Source of the DNA: Fulvivirga ligni
GTDB taxonomy: Bacteria; Bacteroidota; Bacteroidia; Cytophagales; Cyclobacteriaceae
Direction: 5' to 3'
DNA: 64,000 bases
NCBI RefSeq assembly: GCF_021389935.1
Contig: NZ_CP089979.1
Coordinates: 477,001-541,000 of the forward strand
Shown: piece by piece, positions 45,179 through 53,574 of the stretch
How the letters are laid out: each line of letters starts with the position of its first letter
How positions within the stretch are numbered: the first letter of the stretch is position 1
Notes under the pieces: generated by a model
The model's database searches: none
Told to the model about the DNA's origin: nothing
Seen by the model: the letters and a program-made list of their open reading frames with translations, nothing else
Made by a program: the position numbers and the translations under genes

Positions 45179-45514
45179 TTACATGGAAAGCTTTTTTGCT
45201 TTATTCATCATCTGCACACTGTGTACTAATGATGCTCCACCACGGATGGCTGTAGTGACATGCACGGCTTCCATCATTTGCTTTTCGGTAATTCCTTTTT
45301 CTAATGAATCAGATGTATACGCATCTATGCAATAAGGACATTGAATGGCATGCGCCACGGCTAAAGCAATTAAAGATTTTTCCCTGGCTGTCAAAGCTCC
45401 TTCTTTAAATACGTCTCCGTAATAGTCAAAAAACTTCTTGGCCAGCTCAGGGCCGAAATCTGCTACATCTCCAAATTTCTTAAGGTCGGCGGGATCGTAG
45501 TAGGTTTTTTCCAT
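45179..45514 (-). CDS. AhpD-like carboxymuconolactone decarboxylase-family protein of the arsenosugar operon
   Basis: 111-residue helical protein with the AhpD redox motif CPYCIDAYTSD (CxxC plus His-type pocket) in the sequence AIQCPYCIDAY. Similar proteins beside arsS/arsM are annotated as arsenosugar-associated peroxidase-like proteins. It may reduce arsenic(V) intermediates or thiols for ArsM/ArsS; that is inference. It is the first gene of the unit. The 147 bases upstream hold a small hairpin but no recognisable ArsR operator. Confidence 0.87.
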   Translation of the reverse strand: MEKTYYDPADLKKFGDVADFGPELAKKFFDYYGDVFKEGALTAREKSLIALAVAHAIQCPYCIDAYTSDSLEKGITEKQMMEAVHVTTAIRGGASLVHSVQMMNKAKKLSM

Positions 45515-45603
45515 GGTTAGTGATTTACGTAAGTTAAATTTCGATATCTGGAAAGATAACAGAAAGGTGCCAATTGTGTTAGCGATCGACCTATAATGTA
45601 AAG

Positions 45604-45627
45604 GATCTGTCAGCCAATGGACAGATC
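45604..45627 (-). terminator. Possible terminator after the lytic transglycosylase
   Basis: Perfect 8-base-pair stem GATCTGTC (45604-45611) and GACAGATC (45620-45627) around AGCCAATG. On the minus strand it is followed by only a short CTTTAC, so termination would be weak. It lies about 35 bases past the transglycosylase stop and before the AhpD-like gene. Confidence 0.45.
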
Positions 45628-45661
45628 ACTTTCCTAACTTAATTTACGAAATCTTTTACTA

Positions 45662-46624
45662 CTATGGATTAACCGGGATAGCGATTTTATAGGTTTTATT
45701 TCTAGACACGTCTAAATGGTCATCTCTTAACCATGGATTATGTCTTTTCAATAACTTGTAGTTAATACCCTGATCATGGGCAAAAGCGATAAGGTCTTTG
45801 ATGTCGTGATCTACCTCAACATAGCGAAGTTCTTCGGCATCATAAAGGTGTTGTTTTTCGATGTTGAAGCCATATTTTTTGGGGTGCTCAATAATCTCTT
45901 TTATGGCCAAAATCCTAAACACGTAGCGTGATGTTTCTTCGTTAAGTAAAAGATCATAGTAAGAATCTACTTTTTGGTTATCAATGGCTCTTTGTAACCC
46001 TGCCATGCCACGGTTGTAAGAGGCTGCCACGCTAGTCCAGTTACCGAACTTATTGTATGACTTTTTCAAGTATTTGCAAGCTGCCTCAGTGGCTTTTAGC
46101 GGATCATACCTTTCATCCACTTCTCTATCTATCTCAAGTCCGTTTTCTTCTCCTGAAGATTCCAATATTTGCCAGAAACCAACTGCATTAGCCGGAGAAA
46201 CCACGTTAGCAAACCCACCTTCTATGGCTGTGAGATATTTAAAATCATCTGGAACTCCGTTTTCTTTCAGAATTTCTTCTATTTGAGGCAACCAACGATG
46301 TGCTTTTTTAATAAGTACAATGGTAGAACTATGCCAGTATGTATTAATAAGCAACTCACGGTCAAGCCTTTCTCTTACATCTGGAATCTCCAAGGGCACT
46401 CGCTCACCGGCAAAACTAATCTCTGTTGGTATATCTAAAGAAACAGCATTTAAATAACCTGTATATTCTCCCCCGGGTGCGTGATCTACCTGATAAAGTG
46501 GTAAATTATTCTGACGCTGTCCTGAATCAGTTCTGCTGAGCTCGGCTCTGTTATTATCAAACTTAATGTAGAAACATACAATTACGAATGTGAGAAACGA
46601 CAGAGCGTGGGGAATGTATTTCAT
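45662..46624 (-). CDS. Membrane-anchored lytic transglycosylase with LysM-like tail
   Basis: Murein lytic enzyme, MltD-like, 320 residues. An N-terminal hydrophobic anchor (residues 5-21) precedes the goose-lysozyme-like SLT domain: VPDDFKYLTAIEGGF with the presumed catalytic Glu, AVGFWQILESSGEENGLEI, YDPLKATEAACKYLKKSY and VAASYNRGM. The residues after the catalytic Glu are Gly-Gly where most relatives have Ser. The C-terminal 50 residues (DIKDLIAFAHDQGINYKLLK to YKIAIPV) resemble a degenerate LysM domain. A 149-base gap lies upstream. Confidence 0.87.
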   Translation of the reverse strand: MKYIPHALSFLTFVIVCFYIKFDNNRAELSRTDSGQRQNNLPLYQVDHAPGGEYTGYLNAVSLDIPTEISFAGERVPLEIPDVRERLDRELLINTYWHSSTIVLIKKAHRWLPQIEEILKENGVPDDFKYLTAIEGGFANVVSPANAVGFWQILESSGEENGLEIDREVDERYDPLKATEAACKYLKKSYNKFGNWTSVAASYNRGMAGLQRAIDNQKVDSYYDLLLNEETSRYVFRILAIKEIIEHPKKYGFNIEKQHLYDAEELRYVEVDHDIKDLIAFAHDQGINYKLLKRHNPWLRDDHLDVSRNKTYKIAIPVNP

Positions 46625-46729
46625 AGATTTTTACAGATTAAAAAATTAAACACCTGAAACTATTAATTCTAAGAGCAATTAAATAGTTCCTAAATTATAC
46701 CTGTTGGAGGAAATAAATCTATGAAAAAG

Positions 46730-46765
46730 AAAAGAGAAGAATGCCCTTTGATCAGGCAATTCTTC
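46730..46765 (-). terminator. Terminator after the LOG-family gene
   Basis: On the minus strand GAAGAATTGCC pairs with GGCATTCTTC (46755-46765 with 46736-46745) with one bulged base, followed by CTCTTTTCTTTTTC. It starts 9 bases after the gene's stop. Confidence 0.65.
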
Positions 46766-46773
46766 ATAAAATT

Positions 46774-47532
46774 TTAAAAATTTGGAGAAAGGAGATATTT
46801 GTTATAAAAATCGTCAATAACATCTACTGCTTCTTTCTCAGTTTCAACTATTTTGAAAAGGTTAAGGTCCTCTTTACTTACGTTATTAGCGGCGTTTAGC
46901 ATCGTGTTTTCAATCCAATCTAAAAGTCCGCCCCAGTATTCTTTACCTACCAAAACAATAGGGAATTTACCTATTTTCTTGGTCTGAATAAGTGTAAGTG
47001 CCTCAAACAATTCATCAAGAGTACCGAAGCCACCTGGCATTACAATAAATCCTTGTGAGTATTTAGTGAACATTACTTTTCTCACGAAGAAATAATCAAA
47101 AGTGATCAGTTTATCTGGATCTATGTAATCATTTCCCTTTTGTTCAAACGGCAAAATGATGTTCAGCCCCACGGACTTACCACCCTCAGCCTTAGCTCCT
47201 TTATTAGCAGCCTCCATAATTCCAGGACCTCCACCCGAAATTACACCATAGCCATGTCTTACTAACTTGGCGGCTATGCGCTCAGCCATTTTATAGTATT
47301 TGTGATCGTTGCGAGTTCTGGCAGAACCAAAAATAGTTACACAAGGACCAATCTTAGCTAACTTCTCGAATCCTTCTACAAACTCTGACATTACCTTGAA
47401 AATCACCCAAGAGTCATAGCTCTTAATTTCATTCCAGTCCTTCTCTTCAAACGCACGGATTATTCTTTTCTCGTCTTCCGTTAGGTCTTCAAAGTTTTCA
47501 ATATGTTCTTGTTTTCTTTTTTTTCCTTTCAT
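46774..47532 (-). CDS. LOG-family (TIGR00730) Rossmann-fold nucleotide hydrolase
   Basis: Predicted 5'-monophosphate phosphoribohydrolase of the lysine-decarboxylase-like (LOG) family, which cleaves cytokinin-type or other nucleoside monophosphates. Diagnostic motifs are SGGGPGIMEAANKGA and MPGGFGTLDELFEAL; CVTIFGSAR opens the Rossmann fold. Length 252 residues, with a charged N-terminal extension (KGKKRKQEHIENFEDLT) of about 60 residues. It appears monocistronic, with a terminator after it and 167 bases before the next gene. Confidence 0.9.
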   Translation of the reverse strand: MKGKKRKQEHIENFEDLTEDEKRIIRAFEEKDWNEIKSYDSWVIFKVMSEFVEGFEKLAKIGPCVTIFGSARTRNDHKYYKMAERIAAKLVRHGYGVISGGGPGIMEAANKGAKAEGGKSVGLNIILPFEQKGNDYIDPDKLITFDYFFVRKVMFTKYSQGFIVMPGGFGTLDELFEALTLIQTKKIGKFPIVLVGKEYWGGLLDWIENTMLNAANNVSKEDLNLFKIVETEKEAVDVIDDFYNKYLLSPNF

Positions 47533-47699
47533 AAGTATTAGTGTTTTTCATGAGGGGCATACAACGACAAAAAATCTTCCTTCAGCTGTTAATAATTGGG
47601 AAACGCGCAAAATTTTCGTCCATTTCGATGCCGCTAAAAATTAAAACAGCCGATAAACATAATTAATTATGCTTTGATTACAAACCGACTGTAAATGAT

Positions 47700-48605
47700 T
47701 TAAGACAGAAGATCTTTCAAAGCATCTTCTAAATGAGGGTATTTAAACTGATAGCCAGCATTTTCTATCTTTTCGGATGATACCTTACTTCCTCCTAATA
47801 ACATAGACGCCATTTCTCCTAATGCTAATTTTAAAGCAAAAGCAGGAACTGGAGGTAAAAATGCAGGTTTATGTAATGCTGCCGAAGTAGCTTTAGTAAA
47901 TACTTTATTCGTAACCGGGTGCGGCGCCACTCCATTATAAGCACCCTCTAACGGGTTTTCCATAGCATAGATAAACTGGTCACATAGGTCATCTATATGT
48001 ATCCAGCTCATATACTGATCTCCTGATCCCAGTGGCGCATTTAAACCAAATTTAGCAGGCTTGGCAAGCTTCTCCAATGCTCCTCCCTCCACGGACAATA
48101 CAAGACCAACTCTAATCTTCACCAGCCTAATACCCTGATCAGCAATCATATCGGCTTCTGCCTCCCAGGCCTTAGTTACAGTGGCCAGAAAATCATCGCC
48201 AAATCGGCTGTCCTCTTTTTTTAGGACTCCACCGCTGTCAGATCCATAATATCCTATAGCTGATGCAGAAATTACAGCCTTTACAGAATGATCGTTATCC
48301 CTGAGAGTATCCTTAAGCAAGGCAGTAGATTTAGTTCTACTCTCTAACAGAACTTTCTTCCGCTCCTTATTCCATTTTTCATCTGCAATACCTGCACCGG
48401 CCAGATTAATAATGTAATCGGTTCCTTGTAAGCATTCCGTATCAATAGTTTGTTTTTGGATATCCCAGGCATAAGCTTTCACACCCTTTACTTTTTCCGG
48501 AGAACGAGAAAGGTATTTTACAGTGTAGCCCTGGTTAACAAGAAGTTCAGTAAGTCTGGATCCGATGAGTCCGGTTCCGCCTGTGATGAGTACTGTTTTG
48601 GTCAT
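47700..48605 (-). CDS. TIGR01777-family NAD(P)-dependent epimerase
   Basis: Short-chain dehydrogenase/reductase-type epimerase of 301 residues. The nucleotide motif ITGGTGLIGSRLTELL, the DYIINLAGAGIADE strand and ISASAIGYYGS with the catalytic Ser/Tyr are typical; SWIHIDDLCDQFIYA and the C-terminal DUF1731-type tail (AFALKLALGEMASMLLGGSKVSS) place it in the SulA-like TIGR01777 family of unknown substrate. It stands alone, with a terminator of the upstream lipoprotein gene about 65 bases away. Confidence 0.9.
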   Translation of the reverse strand: MTKTVLITGGTGLIGSRLTELLVNQGYTVKYLSRSPEKVKGVKAYAWDIQKQTIDTECLQGTDYIINLAGAGIADEKWNKERKKVLLESRTKSTALLKDTLRDNDHSVKAVISASAIGYYGSDSGGVLKKEDSRFGDDFLATVTKAWEAEADMIADQGIRLVKIRVGLVLSVEGGALEKLAKPAKFGLNAPLGSGDQYMSWIHIDDLCDQFIYAMENPLEGAYNGVAPHPVTNKVFTKATSAALHKPAFLPPVPAFALKLALGEMASMLLGGSKVSSEKIENAGYQFKYPHLEDALKDLLS

Positions 48606-48668
48606 GAGTAATTTTTTCTACCAATGATAAAACGAACTCAAATGGGAAAGGTTTAATTAGGAATATGT

Positions 48669-48697
48669 AAAAGCCGCAGCATAATTTGGCTGCGGCT
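48669..48697 (-). terminator. Intrinsic terminator after the Cys-rich lipoprotein gene
   Basis: Perfect 9-base-pair stem AGCCGCAGC (48672-48680) with GCTGCGGCT (48689-48697), an 8-base loop and, in the minus direction, TTTTACA. It starts 9 bases past the lipoprotein stop. Confidence 0.85.
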
Positions 48698-48705
48698 CTA
48701 TTCAC

Positions 48706-49215
48706 TTACTTATAAACGGTATATACAATAACACCTGCATTGGTTCCTTTACTACAAGGCCATGAAATTACATCTCCAGATATAAATGCTGCACCATTAC
48801 CTGCTGCAGTAGTTACATGACTTTGAAGATTATTCATATAATGATCTAGGTTAATATCATCATCACTATCTACATAATAAGAGAGACCTAAGTAATAGGT
48901 TTTAACTTCTCCTGAAGGAGGCCAAACTCTGTTATATGTAGTGCAATTTTGAATGAAGTACTCTACTTCAGAAGTTGCTTCACTGCCGCACTGCACATCA
49001 TTACCAAGAATACAACCTACTCGATCCAAATTAGATGAAGGCTTAGGAATACTGCTTAATTCCTCCTGACTGGCTTTTCGTGTTTCTACTTTACCAATCA
49101 GATCGGTCAAGCTGGTCTCTGGTTTAGGATTCTCTGCCAATTCACTTTCATCGCAAGAGCTGAGACTGGCAAAGGCAATTAATGCTACGAAGAATAATTT
49201 AAATAAGTTTTTCAT
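48706..49215 (-). CDS. Hypothetical Cys-containing lipoprotein
   Basis: 169 residues. A signal peptide with lipobox SLSSC puts the lipid on Cys21, followed by Asp-Glu, which in Bacteroidota fits surface or periplasmic lipoproteins. The mature part has a low-complexity linker to about residue 64 and then a domain with Cys68, Cys76, Cys91 and Cys154 that could form two disulfides, plus a run of acidic residues (VDSDDDINLDHY). I recognise no family. It is monocistronic, lying between terminators of both neighbouring units. Confidence 0.7.
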   Translation of the reverse strand: MKNLFKLFFVALIAFASLSSCDESELAENPKPETSLTDLIGKVETRKASQEELSSIPKPSSNLDRVGCILGNDVQCGSEATSEVEYFIQNCTTYNRVWPPSGEVKTYYLGLSYYVDSDDDINLDHYMNNLQSHVTTAAGNGAAFISGDVISWPCSKGTNAGVIVYTVYK

Positions 49216-49318
49216 AATATTATTTGGTTTAAATTGATATGATTAAATTAAATAATATTATAATCTTATTTAACATGTAAAAATTACTAATATGTTATAT
49301 AATTAATACCTATATAAA

Positions 49319-49347
49319 ATAAAAAGGACAACCATTTCTGGTTGTCC
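49319..49347 (-). terminator. Intrinsic terminator after the beta-helix lipoprotein/TonB receptor unit
   Basis: Perfect 8-base-pair stem GGACAACC (49326-49333) with GGTTGTCC (49340-49347) around ATTTCT, followed on the minus strand by TTTTTATTTTA. It closes the receptor-lipoprotein operon. Confidence 0.87.
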
Positions 49348-49361
49348 TCATATCTAATATT

Positions 49362-49422
49362 GACGTAGCAGATTTCTCTGATAGTGGTGTATTATTTGGT
49401 TGCAGCCACACCAACCTACGCC
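49362..49422 (-). other. Possible structured 3' untranslated RNA
   Basis: On the minus strand, just after the lipoprotein stop, GGCGTAG pairs with CTACGTC (7 pairs, one G-U that exists only on this strand) enclosing a GGTTG/CAACC stem and a CAGA-GAAA-TCTG tetraloop hairpin. This is compatible with a three-way junction. It could equally be chance. Confidence 0.3.
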
Positions 49423-49436
49423 AATACTATATTATT

Positions 49437-50615
49437 TTAGTTAAGAATGCTTGTCCAAGAGAACAGAGCAGCATCAACTCCACCTGTCTCACCTTCTGTA
49501 GCATTTACAGTCACCTCATTATCTCCAGATTTAACATCTTCGATATCAACTGTACCTGCTCCCACAACAGTAATAGTACCGCCTGCAGCATGACCTTTGT
49601 CATCTGTGCAATCTACGAAGTCGCTAGCTGTAGCAACATCAGACACAAAACCGTTTGTTATTGTAATAGAAGATCCTCTTCTTACTTTAATAAGGTCTGC
49701 AAAATTTGTAGTTTCATCTTCATTGATGATAGTTAAACCATTAAAAGTTACGTTAGACTGGCCTTCTTGGTCAGGTGAATTTCCATCTAAGTTTCCGTCA
49801 CCTTCAAGACCTCTTACATCTTCTGACTCAGCAGTAAAACCTGACTGTCTGATTCCGTATGCGTTGGTAATTGTACCTTGGTAACCTTGAGTCCAGTCAA
49901 ACATATCATCTCTGATATTCACCGCCAAAATGTTTTTAACATTTACACGACCACCGAAGAATTCTACAGCGTCATCATCACCATAGTTAACGGCAATGTT
50001 CTCAATTGTAGTTCCAGATCCAACAGCATAGAAAGTAAAGCCGTTAAATTCTTTCTCACCATTGATACGAGCTCCAGTATATTCAAGGATCATGTATTTA
50101 ATGATACCTGAGTTATCATCTACTTTATCTCCACCATAAGATAATGGCAATACTTCTGTAGTAGATGTTCCTCCACCGCTAATTGGAGCAAGACCATTTA
50201 CAATGAAACCACCCCAGTCACCTGAACGTGGATTAGAAGCAGCTGAAGTTATTACGATAGGATTAGCGGCTGTACCTTCGGCCATAATTTTAGCACCAGT
50301 TTCGATAACAACATACACGTTTGTACCCCCAGCGATAGCCTTAATAGTTGTACCAGCTTCTATGGTTAAAGTAGCACCAGACTTTACTGCCAATGGCCCA
50401 GTTAAAGTCCATTCTGTAGCTGCGTCTAATTTAATATCTGCTGTTACAGATCCTTTTAAATCTGTAGCAACTAAATCGGGATCATTCTGACTTTCAATGA
50501 TACCATCTCTTGTAGGCTCTGGATTATCCTTACCTCCATCATCATCACCACAAGATGAGAACACTAAAAGTCCTGCAAGTGCCATTAACGAAAGAAATTT
50601 CGAAGCAATTTTCAT
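49437..50615 (-). CDS. Beta-helix lipoprotein paired with a TonB-dependent receptor
   Basis: 392 residues. Lipobox VFSSC puts the lipid on Cys22, followed by GDDDGGKDNPEP, an acidic linker. The mature protein is made of short repeated strands with motifs such as SGATLTIEAGTTIKA, GDWGGFIVNGLAPI, SGTTIENIAVNYGDDDAVEFFGG and RDDMFDWTQGYQG, which fits a right-handed parallel beta-helix family found next to TonB receptors in Bacteroidota. Its ligand is unknown. It is 21 bases downstream of the receptor and followed by a terminator, so the two form an operon. Confidence 0.78.
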   Translation of the reverse strand: MKIASKFLSLMALAGLLVFSSCGDDDGGKDNPEPTRDGIIESQNDPDLVATDLKGSVTADIKLDAATEWTLTGPLAVKSGATLTIEAGTTIKAIAGGTNVYVVIETGAKIMAEGTAANPIVITSAASNPRSGDWGGFIVNGLAPISGGGTSTTEVLPLSYGGDKVDDNSGIIKYMILEYTGARINGEKEFNGFTFYAVGSGTTIENIAVNYGDDDAVEFFGGRVNVKNILAVNIRDDMFDWTQGYQGTITNAYGIRQSGFTAESEDVRGLEGDGNLDGNSPDQEGQSNVTFNGLTIINEDETTNFADLIKVRRGSSITITNGFVSDVATASDFVDCTDDKGHAAGGTITVVGAGTVDIEDVKSGDNEVTVNATEGETGGVDAALFSWTSILN

Positions 50616-50636
50616 AATTAATAAGTTGTTTAGAGT

Positions 50637-53384
50637 TTAAAGTTTAAAGGTTAATCCCAAAGAAATCTTAGCTCCTCTTTGAAAATTTTGGATCACAAAA
50701 CTTTCACCACTTCCGATATCTTGAGATAACTTATATTCAGGGTCTAAGATATTCTGTGCTTTGAAATCAACTTGAAAATTTTTGTTAAATCTATATGAAG
50801 AAATTATGTCCAAAGTAGGTATACCTTTTTCCATAATGTTATCTCTATCAGCAGTACCTATTGTATAAATACGATCACTGAAATAATTGAACACTAGTGC
50901 TGCAGTTATGCCTTTGTTTTCAGTTTCTGACTTGTAAGAGATATCAGCATTTAATAAAAGGGGTGACGCACCTTCTAATTCAGCCTCATCATGCGTGAAA
51001 AGAACGGTAAGTTTATCATCTGGATCGTCTTCTAACTTTTGCTTGGAGTACAGATAAGAAGCATTAGCTCCAACTGAGAACGAGCTGAATTTATCACCTG
51101 TCTGCTTCTCCCAAATTTTCTTCTGGAATTCGAGTTCTATACCTGAAACATCAGCGTTACCTGTATTGACATAAGATAATTCTGTGGCTGCTGAAGTTAC
51201 TAGAACACGATTGATAGCATTTTCAATATGCTTATAGAACCCAGTTACAGCAAATAGATTCCCCTTACCAAAATACTTTTCAAATTTTAAATCAACATTA
51301 TAGTTATCAGCAGGCTTAAGATCTGGGTTACCAAAACTTGAGAAGTTAACGTCTTCATATAAGAACGGAGCTACTTCCTTAAACTGCGGGAAAGTGTATG
51401 ATTTACTAGCCGCTAGTCTAATAATGTCATTCTCTGATATTGAATACTTTAAATTAAAACTCGGAAGGATGTAGTTAGGGTTTCTTTCTGACAAGTTTTC
51501 TCCATATTCATTACGGTCCTGGTTGAAATCCCAAATTACTTCCTGTCTAACTGTCTCATATCTTACTCCGGCTCCTAAAACAAATCTATCAGAAAGCTCA
51601 TAGTTGAAGTTAGCTATAGCAGAGTGAATAATCTTAGATCCGTCATAGGTATCTGGTGCGAAAACATCAATCTGCTCTTGATTAAATCCACGAGTAGTGA
51701 TTAATCTAAAGATATCATCATTAATTGACTGCTGATTAAATAATGTAGCATCTGGGTTATTAATATCTACAGGTGCCTGGTTAGCGAAATCAAAACTGAA
51801 TTGTCTATACCCGAAATTTCTTTGAGTATTTCTGTAAGAATAACCTAACTCAAATTTACTAGCTCCATCTTTATCACCTTTTAATGCATAACTAAACACA
51901 GCTTCTGCATTAACATCATCCTCCTCAAGAGTTGAGAAGAATCTGTGATTTAAGCCAGCGCTACCAGCCGCCACTGAATATTCACCAGTGTTTTCATCTA
52001 GCAAGAATGTGTTTGTTCTTCTATCTGGCTCGGATCCTCTAATAGAGTTGAATGATCCCGCCAAGTTTAAATTAATCTTATCAGAAAGAGAAACATCTGC
52101 TAAAAGCTGATTCACAAAAAGATCATTGTCATTTACCTGTTGTCTTCTAATAAAAGCAGACCTACCATCCACTTCTGTAAGGTTTTGTGCCTGACCAGCA
52201 TACTCCCCAACCATTTGGCTGTTATTGTGGATGTACATGGTATTATAAGACAAATCTATATTACTCGTCAGATCATAGTTAAAATTACCCATGAAGATCT
52301 GAGCCACATTGTAATCGAAAGCTTTGTAAGTATAATCTCTACCAGCTCCACCATCTGAGCTTACTGCTGATCTTGTTATACCTTCTTTATATACATATTC
52401 ATTTTGCACTGATGCTACTAAAAATGCATCTAGCTTATGAGAACCAATATCTAGTCTTTTTCCACCACTTACAGAGAAAGAGCTGTTAAGTGGCATGCTT
52501 ACAGTAGAGGGCTTAAAGCTATTGTTAAAATCATACTGAGTAAGATCAGTAATAGGGCTCTCCTCACTTAAGCCTGTTCCTAACATATTTGAACCATCCG
52601 GACGAAGGAAATCCTGGCCAACAGAACCTGTGTTCAGCCCGGCAGATAAGCTTACTCTTAGTTCCTGATCTTCGAATAACTCTTTAGAAACTATGTTAAT
52701 GTTAGCACCATCAACATCTCCAAAAATTGACGGATTAAATGTCTTATTTATATCTACACTATTGATAATACTGGTAGAGAAGAAGTCTAAAGAGATGTTT
52801 TTATACTCAGGATCTTCTGATGGAAGAGGAAGACCGTTTAATGAAGTAGAATTATATCTATCTCCTAATCCTCTTACAAATACGTTTTTAACACCTTCTT
52901 GCTTACTAACACCAGTAACCTTTGTTACCGCTGCCTGAGCATCACCAACTCCTTTTCTAGACAGTTCTTGAGCTCCAATGCTTTGCTTAATTTCGACAGC
53001 ATTTTTTCTTTCTAAAAGAAGAAGATTTTCAGAAGTTTGATCAGCCTTTGCAGTTACCACTACTTCTTCCAACTGAACATCGTCCGTTTGAAGCAGAACA
53101 GTAAGTTCAACTACCTCACCAGCTCCAACAGTCAGATCCTGAATTTTGAAATTAGCGTAACCAATAAAAGTAGCGATAAGGTTATAAGTTCCTGGCTCTA
53201 CCTGGAATTGGAAATTCCCCATGATGTCAGTAGCAGCACCTGTAGAAGTACCTTCTACAAAAACATTGGCACCGATGATTTCTTCACCGGTCTGTTTGTC
53301 TTTCACCAAACCTTTAATAGTCCCTTTCTGAGCCATAGCTGTTATGCTCATTAGGGATAAAAACACGATTAATAAATTTTTCAT
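50637..53384 (-). CDS. TonB-dependent outer membrane receptor
   Basis: Imports a ligand across the outer membrane. A signal peptide (to AMAQ, about residue 19) precedes a carboxypeptidase regulatory-like domain (KGTIKGLVKDKQTGEEIIGA, to about residue 105), a plug domain (about 120-230) and a 22-stranded barrel to residue 915. ATG at 53384 is used; a TTG at 53396 is an upstream option. There is no SusD gene beside it, so it is not a typical SusCD glycan transporter; the neighbour is a beta-helix lipoprotein. The ligand cannot be predicted. Confidence 0.93.
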   Translation of the reverse strand: MKNLLIVFLSLMSITAMAQKGTIKGLVKDKQTGEEIIGANVFVEGTSTGAATDIMGNFQFQVEPGTYNLIATFIGYANFKIQDLTVGAGEVVELTVLLQTDDVQLEEVVVTAKADQTSENLLLLERKNAVEIKQSIGAQELSRKGVGDAQAAVTKVTGVSKQEGVKNVFVRGLGDRYNSTSLNGLPLPSEDPEYKNISLDFFSTSIINSVDINKTFNPSIFGDVDGANINIVSKELFEDQELRVSLSAGLNTGSVGQDFLRPDGSNMLGTGLSEESPITDLTQYDFNNSFKPSTVSMPLNSSFSVSGGKRLDIGSHKLDAFLVASVQNEYVYKEGITRSAVSSDGGAGRDYTYKAFDYNVAQIFMGNFNYDLTSNIDLSYNTMYIHNNSQMVGEYAGQAQNLTEVDGRSAFIRRQQVNDNDLFVNQLLADVSLSDKINLNLAGSFNSIRGSEPDRRTNTFLLDENTGEYSVAAGSAGLNHRFFSTLEEDDVNAEAVFSYALKGDKDGASKFELGYSYRNTQRNFGYRQFSFDFANQAPVDINNPDATLFNQQSINDDIFRLITTRGFNQEQIDVFAPDTYDGSKIIHSAIANFNYELSDRFVLGAGVRYETVRQEVIWDFNQDRNEYGENLSERNPNYILPSFNLKYSISENDIIRLAASKSYTFPQFKEVAPFLYEDVNFSSFGNPDLKPADNYNVDLKFEKYFGKGNLFAVTGFYKHIENAINRVLVTSAATELSYVNTGNADVSGIELEFQKKIWEKQTGDKFSSFSVGANASYLYSKQKLEDDPDDKLTVLFTHDEAELEGASPLLLNADISYKSETENKGITAALVFNYFSDRIYTIGTADRDNIMEKGIPTLDIISSYRFNKNFQVDFKAQNILDPEYKLSQDIGSGESFVIQNFQRGAKISLGLTFKL

Positions 53385-53499
53385 TTTTGCAACCAAATTA
53401 AATTCGCTGCAAATGTGAGGTTTAATTGTTAAGTGAAGCCGACGCTGATATTAACTATTTGTTAAAGAAAGTAAAAGCTGGTTTACCCTAATATTAACA

Positions 53500-53526
53500 A
53501 AAAGCCACCCTTGTAATGAGTGGCTT
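53500..53526 (-). terminator. Intrinsic terminator after moxR
   Basis: Stem AAGCCAC (53502-53508) with GTGGCTT (53520-53526), followed on the minus strand by TTTTTGTTAA. It lies about 50 bases past the MoxR stop and separates it from the receptor operon. Confidence 0.8.
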
Positions 53527-53574
53527 CGCATTTTTTACGATTAGAAAGAAATAGCTAATATATTGCTATATTAA

